Below, in pieces: positions 47,509-58,776 of a DNA stretch of 64,000 nucleotides. The position numbers and the translations under genes were made by a program. Below the pieces are notes generated by a model, which worked only from the letters and a program-made list of their open reading frames with translations, made no database searches and was not told where the DNA came from. Source of the DNA: Metridium senile (taxonomy: Eukaryota; Cnidaria; Anthozoa; Actiniaria; Metridiidae); contig OX459101.1 in NCBI GenBank assembly GCA_949775045.1, positions 891,501 through 955,500 on the forward strand, written 5' to 3'. Every line of letters begins with the position of its first letter. Positions within the stretch are counted from its first letter, which is position 1.

Positions 47509-49357
47509 AATGATGATTTCACTAGTGTCTCTATAGCTTGAACTGACTCCCCTTTTATACTCTGCGCATGTTGTTTTCAACACATGTTGTTTTTAACTCT
47601 TCTGACCAATCACGTTATTTCTTTTTAATTACAATCAAAACAGTAACGTCAGATTCTAATTAATTAGACACATCTGTGTGAAAAACAAATTCTATTTAAA
47701 AACTATGAAGTTGTTTGCCTGTAAAAAAAGTCACCTTTTGCTTGATCATGAAACTGTTCTTCCTGGTCAATTTCTAAAAGTGAGCTGTTTGGTTTTTTTA
47801 AATAGTATTATGGCCTTCTTATTCCTGATCTGGCATGCACTATATTCAAATTCATCGATCTCCACCCTTGGTTTTTGCAGCGGACAGTAGAATATCTAGA
47901 AATTTCAGAAAAACTGAGTTCAGTGTTACATATAACCTCTTTCAATTTATAAATAATCTGTGTATTGTGGATCTCATTCAGTAGATTTCACGGTTTTCGA
48001 GGTTAAATCAAAGCATTGATCTTTTTTTAATTTTTGAGTGTTTCAAGAGAAGGAAAAATAAAAAGGTAACATTACAAAATAACAGATAAAAACTTACGTC
48101 ATGTTAAAGTTTTTATTACAATAGAAACTTGTTTTTTTGGAAAATACTGGAAAATGCTTTCTCCAATATAATTAACGTAATTAGTTCACCTAGACCTTAA
48201 TCTATGATTGTCACACCCTTAAAAAAGGTTAATTACTCACGTGGCTCCACATCATAGCTATCTCAACCAATCAGGTTCTACAATATGACGTCATAGGATT
48301 CAACATCAGATGTTTTTACCACAGGTAATCCAACTCAATCAGTTGTACATTATTTCCCTGAAAGTATCCATAATGGTTTGATCAAAAATCCTGAAATAAC
48401 AGGCCTCTTACAAGATAGCATCATTTCACTACCAGTTCCACAATACTTGACGATTTGCTTATATTATTCATGTATTTTTATTCATCATACTTTAAAAATT
48501 GTTGTGGCAATCAAAGCTACAGTCCACACCATGAAGCCTGCAAAGGATGTCGGTATCTATTCTCTCGTTGAGACCCACACTGCCCTTTGGTCTTGAAATG
48601 CACTATTCAATATTCAACGTTTTTTAAAGTAGTTGTATCTTTAGCCGTGGAAAACATGCAGTATAAAATTGATATACCATCTATACGATTTCTAGAGATT
48701 TGCGACTGATCGACATTTTATTTCAGAGGGTTTTTTTTTTTTTTTTTTGTGCACGATATTATTTTTCAAGGTTAAAGCTGTGCTCGATTTTTTTGGGGGG
48801 AGGGGGAGAATCCGGGGGGAGAATCTTGCCAGCAACACCCCCAACCCCCCTCCCTCATCATGGTCCGTCGCTAACTACTCGTTCTTCAAGATAGTGAGGC
48901 CCCGATTACAGGTTGATTTTCAGCCCAGTTACGCTATACGGAAGCTGAAACGTCAGCCTTGTCTCTCAAGAAAACGCCTATAAGTTGACTTTTCGATTAC
49001 ACGAATATGCTTTCAGCCCTGGCTGAATCTAATCCCGGTGAAAAGATCCATCCTGGTTCCTGCTGCAAATTGCACCTAGATATATACATATACATATATA
49101 CCTAGATATAACATTTTAATAGTTTATTTTTCAAAATAAACAATCATTTTCACAAATATTATCTTTAGGATAACTATATTGTATCATTTATGTACATTGA
49201 TAAATCTATAATAATCTTGCATAGCAAATCTTAGTTTTCATTTCGTTTTTATCAGAAAACTTTCCCTTTTATATGAGTATGTGATGTTTGGACGGAGAAA
49301 ATCAATCTATGGTTCCCTCCCAATATATCGAAAACCCAATTCTCAGTCTCATTATTC

Positions 49358-50107
49358 TCACATTTCATTCAGTATCTTTGCAAAGCTGTCCCCTTTCCTC
49401 TTTTTTTGCTCAAAGTTTTTTTTTATTGCAAAATATTTGGTCTTTTCTTGTACGAACCCATCCGAACGAGAGACTAGGAATTTCCTCCATGACGATGAAG
49501 GCTTGGGCTGTTCTACAAAAATGGTTTCTTCGTTCTCGCTGTCATACTCTCGGCCAAAACGCTTGATGAATACACGAGCTTGCGTTCTTTCTTGGTGAGG
49601 ATCACTTGAGAATTCGCAGATGGCATTTCTACGTGGGCTTTTAAGGGCGCTTTCTTCATCTTTAGATTGTGGCATTAGATGGTTGGTCTCTACCTTCAGG
49701 GAGCTGCCACTTTGGTGCTTGGTTCCTTCCTTCTTATCTTTCTTCCTGGTGATTGATTGTCGTGGTATTCTTGCGGCGTCCGAAGAGCTGATCTCTGTTG
49801 GTGATTTCTTCCCTTTCCTCTTCCCTTTTCCATCTTTTGAGTTCTTAGTTTGAACGTCAAGGCTTGGCAATCTGACAGAAAGAATGTTTACTTTTCTAAT
49901 ATGGGGCGGTTGTTTGGCTGGACATATTTCTTGCTGATCTGTTCGCAAAGATTTGCAGGACGACATAAGAAGTGCGATTCTCCTTCGTTCCTTGTCGATC
50001 TCCTCCCCTATTCGTTCTCTAACATCCCCAAAGATTGCGGCATTTCTGTGGGAGTAAAAGGCGATTAGCTCATGAAGGTCAGAGTTTGATATATTAGGAC
50101 CTTCCAT
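49358..50107 (-). CDS. Array gene copy 4: diverged, C-terminally extended 249-aa protein
   Basis: The frame starts at the ATG at 50107. About 14 residue changes from copy 1 fall in the N-terminal two thirds (for example Ala2 to Glu and Asp16 to Ala). The last 65 or so residues of the shared part are unchanged. The TAA that ends copies 1-3 is AAA here, adding 20 residues rich in Lys, ending 'AKILNEM'. By my hand count there are roughly twice as many nonsynonymous as synonymous changes, so constraint is weak at most, but there are no frameshifts or stops although the flanks have many indels. The promoter boxes are kept (TATAAAAAGGG). Confidence 0.55.
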   Translation of the reverse strand: MEGPNISNSDLHELIAFYSHRNAAIFGDVRERIGEEIDKERRRIALLMSSCKSLRTDQQEICPAKQPPHIRKVNILSVRLPSLDVQTKNSKDGKGKRKGKKSPTEISSSDAARIPRQSITRKKDKKEGTKHQSGSSLKVETNHLMPQSKDEESALKSPRRNAICEFSSDPHQERTQARVFIKRFGREYDSENEETIFVEQPKPSSSWRKFLVSRSDGFVQEKTKYFAIKKNFEQKKRKGDSFAKILNEM

Positions 50108-50889
50108 AATGATGATTTCACTAGTGTCTCTATAGTTTGAACTGACTCCCTTTTTATACTCTACGCATGTTGTTTTCAACACAAAAATAACAAACTCTTC
50201 TAACCAATCACGTTATTTCTTTTTAATTACAATCGAAACCGTCAGTAAGTGATTATATAGGCAGTAAGTAGTATGTAGGGTGTGGTGATTAACATCTTTG
50301 TAAAATACCGAATTATAATTACTAAATAATTAACTGATAACAAAATTATAATTAGACAGATCTGTGTGAAAAACAAATTCGATTTAAAAACTATGAAGTT
50401 GTTTGCCTGTAAATAAGTCACCTTTTGCTTGATCATGAAACTGTTCTTCCTGGTCAATTTCTAAAAGTGAGCTGTTTGTTTTTTTAAATAGTATTATGGC
50501 CTTCTTATTCCTGATCTGGCATGCACTATATTCAAATTCATCGATCTCCACCCTTGGTTTTTGCAGCGGACAGTAGAATATCTAGAAATTTCAGAAAAAC
50601 TGAGTTCAGTGTTTCATATAACCTTTTTCAATTTATACCTCTTTAACCTCTTTCTCATTCAGTAGAGCATCAAAGCATTGATGTTTTTTTTGAATTTGTG
50701 AGTGTCACGTGTACTCTCACATGAGCTCTGAGCTCCATGACATGTGACATTTGGAAAATTGGACACTATATAAATGACTGTACATTCTATATATTCTTTT
50801 TTATATCTTTTTTTAAAGCTGCATTTATTTTCGTTTTCAGCCTAATATTTCGTTAATCATTCGTTAAAACATTTTCCTACAAATGTTGA

Positions 50890-51130
50890 TTTATACATAT
50901 CGTTCAGTAATAATCCTGGATTGGTTAGTTGAATCAACTATCGATAACAAACAAATTCTTACGGGTTAGAAAACGATTTCTACCCAACTATATAAAAAAA
51001 AAACACCAGTGTCCTATTAACTGTGGAGCTGAGACTCAGGCCCAAACTCATAACCTCTACATTATCTATTACAACACACAACTCTGTACAACTCTATTAT
51101 ATTTTTATAGAGTAAAAGACAATTTGTTGA
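50890..51130. repeat. Oldest copy of a repeated block (copy a)
   Basis: ATCGTTCAGTAATAATCCTGG ends, ATCGATAACAAACAAATTCT and AGAGTAAAAGACAA are shared in order with 52525-52822 (copy b) and 53703-54012 (copy c). Copy a has no minisatellite at its end. Confidence 0.75.
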
Positions 51131-51273
51131 CATTTCGTAATACATATAGAGTTGACTCTGACATTTTGATTAAAACAGGACATGTAATATTAAAATCAAG
51201 TATCATAAATATGAGTGATGATACAATTGGAAAGGGAAATTAGAGGGTAACACATAGAAAAGTCAAAAAGATT

Positions 51274-51532
51274 GGGGGGGGGGACCTTTTAGGGTCGAAA
51301 ATAAGACCCTCGCGTACCTTTTAGGGTCTCGAACTGGCACCGTACCTTTTAGGGACAGTTTTCGAACTTAAGATTATACATATTGAAATTTTTTTTAATG
51401 TGGTCGTACCTTTTAGGGTCTGAAATCGTCTGAAATCAGTATCTGAGTTAATTTATGCGTACCTTTTAGGGTCATTTTCAAAACCGTCCGTCGAGCACCC
51501 CTATCCATTTTCTAAGGGAGTACCCCCCCGGG
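51274..51532. mobile_element. G-run/C-run terminal element with ACCTTTTAGGG motifs
   Basis: TACCTTTTAGGG (or close) occurs five times between a GGGGGGGACC left end and a GGGAGTACCCCCCCGGG right end. The ends are inverted-complementary in part. Similar text is, from general familiarity, dispersed in marine-invertebrate genomes; I cannot name the family. Confidence 0.55.
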
Positions 51533-51662
51533 ATTTAATTACATAACGGCAGTAAAATCATTACTGACCTCAGTATTAACTTTTCCCCTGATGAACAGTT
51601 ATAAAGGACTAGAGCAAAATATTTGTAACAATAATAATATCTTTATTAATTAGAAGTCGTTA

Positions 51663-52868
51663 CTTCCACGTTAAATTAAATGTAATTTTATTCCTAGCTT
51701 TCGGATTTACAATCCATCCAGGTACATTGACGAGACCGGTAGAGCATTGTCTACCAGAATAAAAGAACATCAAGCTTGCGTCCGCTTTGGAAAGCATGAG
51801 AACTCAGTATGAGCTGAACATGCCAATACGTTGGGCCACTATTGGCGTCTAATAGCCACTGGCTTAAAAGGAGGATCACTGAGGCATGGATGATTACAGA
51901 GAAAGAACATGTACTAACAAACAGAGACTGTGGAAGAAATTTGACTAAAAATTAACTATCTAAATAGAAAGGAATGTTGTTAAGGTTTGTTATAAATCTT
52001 TATCCCCCAAAAAATCACTACAAGCGACATACTATTTAAAAAAAAAACAGGGTTTTTTTTAAATAAATATTTTAATTACTCGATGGGCGCGTAGCCGATT
52101 TAATAATAATAATAATAATCAATCTTTAGTCTTTATCCTTTCTATTAGTTATTTATTTGAGACTGATCGATTGGGGTTTGAAAGTAGATAATTCGGAAAA
52201 AAATACAATTGTTAACATAATAAATATTCATCAAGAATCAAGATTCGGAAAATAGAAAACAAGACAAATAAGAAATGTCACGTGGTACGTCTCTTATTAT
52301 ATAACATTCGACTTAATTAGTTCTAATGACTTCGAATTAATTAGCTCTGAATTCCACGTGAATAAGCGACACGTGGCATTTGGAATGGACTGTTTATTCT
52401 GTATAATATTTCATTAATTGTTTTAATACCTTTTTTAGTTGCATCTATTTCCGTTTTCAGTTTTAAACTAATATTTCGTTTATCAGGATCAAAAAGCATT
52501 TTCTAATATATTTAGATTGATACATATCATTCAGTAATAATCCTGGTTAGTTGAATCAAATATCGATAACAAACAAATTCTCAAGGGTTAAAAAACGATT
52601 TCTAACAAATTATAACCAGCTCGTATTTTGTTTGACTGAGATTTTGGTCTATAGGCTAATAAATAAAGATATACAAATCCCTTTTCGCTTCTTATAGCCA
52701 AACACAAGTGTCCTACTATACCTGAGGAGGCTCAGTACACACTCATTACCTCTACATTATCTATTTCAACACACAATTATGTACAGCTCTATTCTAATCA
52801 TACAGAGTAAAAGACAAGTTGTTGATCCCGATCCCAGGGTATTCGATCCCGATCCGAGCGTCTATGAT
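51663..52868. repeat. Duplicated block 1 (1354-bp offset to block 2)
   Basis: CTTCCACGTTAAATTAAATG at 51663 recurs at 53017. The blocks agree through 52225/53580, differ in the middle (about 300 versus 120 bp), then agree again from about 52525/53703 to the first minisatellite unit. Block 1 breaks off after one unit. Confidence 0.8.
51690..51954 (+). pseudogene. Degenerate Penelope GIY-YIG remnant (block 1)
   Basis: From 51723 the frame reads 'YIDETGRALSTRIKEHQ', 'RFGKHENSV', an in-frame TGA, then 'AEHAN'. After frame disturbance it ends 'LTNRDCGRNLTKN' and TAA. This follows the GIY-YIG pattern of the 39.1-39.6 kb element but at low identity, so it is an older, different Penelope family. Confidence 0.7.
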
Positions 52869-52993
52869 CCCATGACGATGAAGGCTTGGGCTGTTTTACA
52901 AAAATGGTTTCTTCGTTCTCGCTGTCATACTCTCGGCCAAAACGCTTGATGAATACACGAGCTTGCGTTCTTTCTTGGTAAGGATCACCTGAG
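52869..52993 (-). pseudogene. Fragment of the array gene fused to a minisatellite unit
   Basis: About 125 bp encode the conserved C-terminal segment 'ERTQARVFIKRFGREYDSEN' and onward with two changes (His to Tyr, Glu to Lys). The CGT codon shared with copy 4 points to a copy-4-like source. The left side joins directly to GATCCCGATCC repeat DNA and the right side to block 2. Confidence 0.75.
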
Positions 52994-53016
52994 TGATCGT
53001 TTCGAGTGAGTCGTTT

Positions 53017-54010
53017 CTTCCACGTTAAATTAAATGTAATTTTATTCCTAGCTTTCGGATTTACAATCCATCCAGGTACATTGACGAGACCGGTAGAGCA
53101 TTGTCTACCAGAATAAAAGAACATCAAGCTTGCACCCGCTTTGGAAAGCATGAGAACTCAGTATGAGCTGAACATGCAAATACCTTGGGCCACTATTGGC
53201 GTCTAATAGCCACTGGCTTAAAAGGAGGATCACTGAGGCATGGATGATTACAGAGAAAGAACATGTACTATAACAAACAGAGACTGTGGAAGAAATTTGA
53301 CTAAAAATTAACTATCTAAATAGAAAGGAATGTTGTTAAGGTTTGTTATAAATCTTTATCCCCCAAAAAATCACTACAAGCGACATACTATTTAAAAAAA
53401 AAAACAGGTTTTTTTTTTAATAAATATTTTAATTACTCGATGGGCGCGTAGCCGATTTAATAATAATAATAATAATCAATCTTTATTCTTTATCCTTTCT
53501 ATTAGTTATTTATTTGAGACTGATCGATTGGGGTTTGAAAGTAGATAATTCGGAAAAAAATACAATTGTTAACATAATAAATAAAAATAGCAATTCTCAA
53601 TACGCGCGCCATCAATACGCGCGCGCATGTTTAGATAGCCTCATCCAACACGGTTTTTGACCAATCAGAGCGCGCGTACTATCTAAATTATTTTATAATT
53701 ATACATATCATTCAGTAATAATCCTGGATTGGTTAGTTGAATCAAATATCGATAACAAACAAATTCTCAAGGGTTAAAAAACGATTTCTAACAAATTATA
53801 ACCAGCTCGTATTTTGTTTGACTGAGATTTTGGTCTATAGGCTAAGAAATAAAGATATACAAATCCCTTTTCGCTTCTTATAGCCAAACACAAGTGTCCT
53901 ACTATACCTGAGGAGGCTCAGTACACACTCATTACCTCTACATTATCTATTTCAACACACAATTATGTACAGCTCTATTCTAATCATACAGAGTAAAAGA
54001 CAAGTTGTTG
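53017..54010. repeat. Duplicated block 2, including a second GIY-YIG remnant
   Basis: This block carries the second copy of the GIY-YIG remnant (53077-53308), with the same internal TGA. It has its own 120-bp insert with GCGCGC-rich inverted text (53583-53702), and ends at the start of the expanded minisatellite. Confidence 0.8.
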
Positions 54011-54627
54011 ATCCCGATCCCAGGGTATTCGATCCCGATCCGAGCGTCTATGATCCCGATTCCAGGGTATTCGATCCCGATCCGAGTGTCTATGATCCCG
54101 ATGCCAGGGTATTTGATCCCAATCCGAGCCTCTATGATCCCAATCCCAGGGTATTCGATCCCAATCCGAGCGTCTATGATCCCGATTCCAGGGTATTCGA
54201 TCCCGATCCGAGTGTCTATGATCCCGATTCCAGGGTATTCGATCCCGATCCGAGCCTCTATGATCCCGATCCCAAGGTATTTGATCCCGATCCGAGCCTC
54301 TATGATCCCGATCCCAGGGTATTCTATCCCGATCCGAGCGTCTATGATCCCAATCCCAGGGTATTTGATCCCGATCCGAGCCTCTATGATCCCAATCCCA
54401 GGGTATTCGATCCCGATCCGAGTGTCTATGATCCCGATCCCAGGGTATTCGATCCAAATCCGAGCGTCTATGATCCCGATTCCAGGGTATTTGATCCCGA
54501 TCCGAGTGTCTATGATCCCGATCCCAGGGTATTTGATCCCAATCCGAGCGTCTATGATCCCGATCCAACATCCCTGCAATTTGTAACCTTGGTTATAAAA
54601 ACGCTGGGTAGAACATTAAAGTCATAA
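53965..54627 (+). repeat. 42-bp minisatellite (about 13 units), open in several frames
   Basis: Units of 42 bp (two related 21-bp halves, GATCCCGATCCCAGGGTATT and GATCCCGATCCGAGCGTCTA plus one base each) run from about 54007 to 54570. The plus frame from the ATG at 53965 is 220 aa and reads DPDPRVFDPDPSVY repeats with a non-repeat tail. Another plus frame and two minus frames are also open over about 190-200 codons. Since 42 is divisible by 3, stop-free units stay open in any frame, so openness is not evidence of coding. I favour a non-coding minisatellite but a repeat protein cannot be excluded. Confidence 0.75.
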
Positions 54628-55325
54628 CGTTCTTGATAGATGTGCAAATAAAGTAGATTGTACACGTCAAGGATGCAAATATACTAAGTGGTTTTGGAAG
54701 GCGTCTGAAGACAATTTGGACAGTCCTTAATAACTAATTTGTAAAGTAAAAAGTGGTTGTTGCATTGGAGTTAAACTAATGCCTTTTCTTGTTTGCAAAA
54801 TATGTATTTATTTATTTGGAAAATTAGAGGAAATTAAAAATATTTTCATGAATTGAACTGACGCTTTGGACTTTAGCTAGCTCCTTTTGTCGGTATATAC
54901 ATTTTTAAAGTTTAAAAACTTTAATTATAAATACCCCTTAAAAATAGCCGGTTATATACTTACTGACCTTTTGGATGTAAATTATTCTTACTAAAGAAGA
55001 TAAAGACTGATTTAGTTGTATCTTTAAAATGTCGTGCATGTATCTTTTTGCCTTTAGTTTTAAATCTTATTTTTCTCTTACTCTCTTTATCGTTTGCAGA
55101 TTATCAGACTGGATCGAACAGCAGTGAAAGGCTAGTTCGCCAGACATGATTGCCCCGGGTTGTGCTCGATCTGGGTTTAAATAGAGATGTGCCGCCAGAA
55201 GTTTAAAAAGCTGACACTATTTTTAAAGACACTGGAGCTGAGTAAAAAATCCAAAACTTATCCAGCGACAAAATATGCGGCAGTACCCCTCCCCTGGATG
55301 GTTGCAGACGATCTCGCACTTACAG

Positions 55326-55707
55326 GAGGGTCCTGAAGGGGTAAATTGGGAATTGGGATTTGCCTTTTTTCGAGGCTGGGAATTGGGATTTGCCCATTGG
55401 GATTGGGATTTGTCCATTGGGATTGGGATTTGTCCATAGGATTTGGCTATTTCTTGTCCATTCGTTTTCTCTTTAGATGCTAAAATAATGTTTTAAATTG
55501 AGTAATTTGCAACATTTTACGTCGTTTTAGTAGACTAGAAGAGAAAATCGAACTATCTTGGGCTTCCTGTGGTTAGTATTTAATTTGGGCTTCCTGTGGT
55601 TAATGTTTGGGCTTCCTGTGGTTAATGTTTGGGCTTCCTGTGGTAATTGGGATTTTGATAAAAAATTGATTGGGAATTGGGATTGGATACCCCCCTTCAG
55701 GACCCTC
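55326..55707. mobile_element. 382-bp terminal-inverted-repeat element with TTACAG target duplication
   Basis: Ends GAGGGTCCTGAAGGGG and CCCCTTCAGGACCCTC are exact inverse copies, flanked by TTACAG on both sides (55320-55325 and 55708-55713). The interior holds GGGATTTG(T/C)CCATT-type repeats and four copies of GGGCTTCCTGTGGT. No coding frame. Confidence 0.8.
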
Positions 55708-55830
55708 TTACAGTGAGGATACTCGAACCATGAACACTTTGAGTTTTTTTGTTACTTTTTTTAACCCACATCCCTTGAGTGAATAGATTAGAAATAAGAT
55801 GTATTATGAACACGTCTAAGATGTCCATGC

Positions 55831-56132
55831 TTGCAAATCTCTAGTATAATGTTATTAATGCACACTATTAATAATTAATGTTCACTATTAATAATTGCAA
55901 ATCTCTAGTATAATGATAGTAATATACACTATTAATAATTAATGTTCACTATTAATAATTGCAAATCTCTAGTATAATGATAGTAATATACACTATTAAT
56001 AATTAATGTTCACTATTAATAATTGCAAATCTCTAGTATAATGATAGTAATATACACTATTAATAATTAATGTTCACTATTAATAATTGCAAATCTCTAG
56101 TATAATGATAGTAATATACACTATTCAAAATA
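55831..56132. repeat. Minisatellite, 64-bp unit x 4.7
   Basis: TTGCAAATCTCTAGTATAAT recurs at 55831, 55895, 55959, 56023 and 56087 with TTAATAATTAATGTTCACTA between. Confidence 0.9.
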
Positions 56133-58776
56133 AAATGTAATTAAGTGTCGAAAAGCCCGTAAGGGAACACATAATAAAGATATGTATGTATTGGAACTCA
56201 CTGCTTCATTTTTAGAGGTTTTGGAGCAGTACGTAGAAGGCTCAGAAAATAGTAACATGAAAAAAGTCAAGTGTTCACGGTTCGAGTATCCTCACTGGAA
56301 TTGCCAGTATCCTCGTGCGATGTCGATACTTGAACAAGTCTTTATGAGCACGCCCAATCCGTAATTTACGTATGCAATAATTTATAGTATCGACACAATT
56401 CTGTTTTTGAGTGGATTGTTATTTATACAGTACAGAACAAATGCAGCTGCGAAATTAATCGGTAACAATTTTAAATATCTTAGTGGGAGAGCTTTCTGAA
56501 TTAAATATTTGATTACCACAATATCATATTGTATCCGTGTGTGTCTTATAGTCATAAACCCCCTTTTGGCTTTTCCCGAAAATTATTAAATTTGTTAGAA
56601 AATTGTTAATTGGTCTCATGTGGGTTAATAGAGGGAAAGTATTTAACCCGTGAAATAAAAATTGCTTGCTAAAGTGTAATAGAAAAAAAAAGAAAACAGG
56701 TGCAACGTTGGCAAATGGGAATTAAAAGACAATTCATTAAACGGGAATAAGAATGACATATGTTTATTTTACCGTTAAGTCATCAAACACTGACTGTACT
56801 CTTGGCAGATATTGCAAGACGCATAAGACAAAATAAATCAGTTATTCAAAATCAGACTTTCGTTCTGACTTTGTTATGCCGTTCAGGAAGTTGATTAGTC
56901 ATTTCCAGAGATTTAGAAACAACAATGCATTGAAAAATTGACATGAGATGAAAATAGCAAAGTAAAAAGCAAAGTGGGAAAGATCTTTGTAACCCAAAAG
57001 GACTAAAACGAAAATTAAATACGGTAATTTAACTGTATGGACTGGCACGTGACAAGTGAACGGTAAATTACAAACTGTGTCAGTAGAAGAACACACAATA
57101 CAGTATTGTATGCATTAACTGCATCTCTCTCTGCACGTACGGCTTTCAAGCAAAAAATAATCTGGTATAGGCAGCAATAACAACCGAAAAAAGAAATTCA
57201 AACATTGCTGTAAAAATTGTGGAAAGAAAAAAAAACCAAATTCAGTCGAGGTTAAAATTTGATATTGATGTCATTAACATTACCAGTGATGGTGAAGAGC
57301 ACAAAACTTATGAGGAATTGATAAAGAAAAGAGCCAGGCGTTTAACAGAGAACAAGACAGTAGTTCACTGTAGGAGAACGTCTAAAAAAAGGTCGATAAT
57401 TTGTTGCTTGAGGAAAGAGCAAGAAGGACTAGGAACTCAAGGTTAGAATAAACGTCAAGTTGGAAAATGATGCCATTTGGATCACATTTTGTATAAACAG
57501 CGGAGTGTTTTTTCATTTCATCGCAACGACGAAGTTTCTTACATCCGTATAAATTAATTACACAAGAAAACCAGAGGTGTCTGTGAGATGATTTATTGCT
57601 TTATTACCGTAAAAAACGTGTGAATTGAAAGACAGGATGAACAAATTGCAATAACAACTAACTAAACTTCAAGTCATACAAGAAATTCGACTAGAGGCTT
57701 TTGAATAGAGTTTCATTTGAATTTAGATCTCAATCTATATTTGATCCGAAAGTGGAATTGGCAATTTATTTGATTGTGGACACTCACCCTGCTAGTGAAG
57801 AAACAATCACCGAGTATAGAGGTTAGGAACGACCGTCAGTTTATGGTACTGAACGTGCCCTACTCAAATCTTATCGTTTAATTTATTTCATTCAAAGGAA
57901 TCAACTAGACACGACAAAACAGACGAACTTTGCAAATACTACATTGGAAGCAATGATAAAAGTTTGATTTTGATGCAGAAGATAACTGATTTCTTCGCAA
58001 GCTGCAGGAACCTATAGACTTTCTCAAGTGTCGGCTTCCCCAACAAGAATGGTAAAAATTAATATACGAGAGGTCGACTTGTGGCAAGTCTAGTTGGATC
58101 GAAGTCAACTAACAAAGAAAACAATCACTGGGAAAGACTACATGGACATGGCTTTAAACCCAATATAAACCAATAAACATTGCTCTCATTGATTTGAATT
58201 ACATTACAAATTTAATTGAAGAAACTATTTCAAGAAGCCTAACCTTTCTTATATATACTTCAATTTGCAAGAAGATATCTTTCGTGAATGAACTGTAAAT
58301 TAAAAAACGAAACCGCACGAAAAAGGTAATGCACTGTACTTTTTAAATCAAAATCAAAGTAAAATTTTGATTGCGGAAATTAAAGATTTGAGTACCGATT
58401 GATTTCAAAAAGTCTGAGGCCGGCTGTTTTGTTTGCATAATGATTTACGATATATGATAAAGACAGATTACTTAATAGCCTTGGCAGGAGAAGAGAGATT
58501 GATTAAATTATCCATAACGCAATGCAAATTGAACACACACGAAACTGAACACTGAGACAGCAAGCAGAGTATACAAAAACACCAATACATCAGTATTGAT
58601 TGGATATATGAAACAAAAATCAAAGTGAAAATTTATTCCAAAAATACAATGAAGTATTGATGAAATATTTCAATAGCATAACAACTCACACTACGTACAA
58701 ACAAGAGCTGTAAGTCAGTTATTAACCATCTGCGGCAAAAATAGCGCTTGTTTAAAACGGGTTGTTATCAATCAAA

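Larger units (their letters stand above)
37001..50622. repeat. Four-unit tandem array (4117, 4115, 2705, 2685 bp)
   Basis: Units start at 37001, 41118, 45233 and 47938, each at TCTTTCAATTTAT(T/A)AATAATC; a partial fifth start runs to about 50705. Units 1 and 2 are nearly identical; the noted difference is the length of a T run near 37190/41306. Units 3 and 4 lack the 1.4-kb Penelope insertion and show substitutions and indels. Each unit carries one minus-strand gene and, on its other half, a conserved segment with an ACATGACGTCATAGG (CRE-like) and CCAATC motif (about 37335 in unit 1). Short plus-strand frames in that half are not consistently conserved: unit 4 has an earlier stop in the longest one. 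Confidence 0.9.
54628..58776. other. Spacer upstream of the GPCR gene
   Basis: No conserved coding exon recognised. Contents: a terminal-inverted-repeat element (55326-55707), a 64-bp minisatellite (55831-56132), an inverted pair (55713-55741 with 56266-56297) and AT-rich DNA. A 75-codon plus frame at 57219-57446 lacks recognisable domains. Confidence 0.45.

Noticed and set aside
53584..53700. GCGCGC-rich inverted text as a CRISPR-like or regulatory array
   Set aside because: There are no regular spacers; it is a short foldback insert in a eukaryotic block duplication.
58762..58776. Upstream start for the GPCR
   Set aside because: The codon is TTG; the first ATG of the frame is at 58777.
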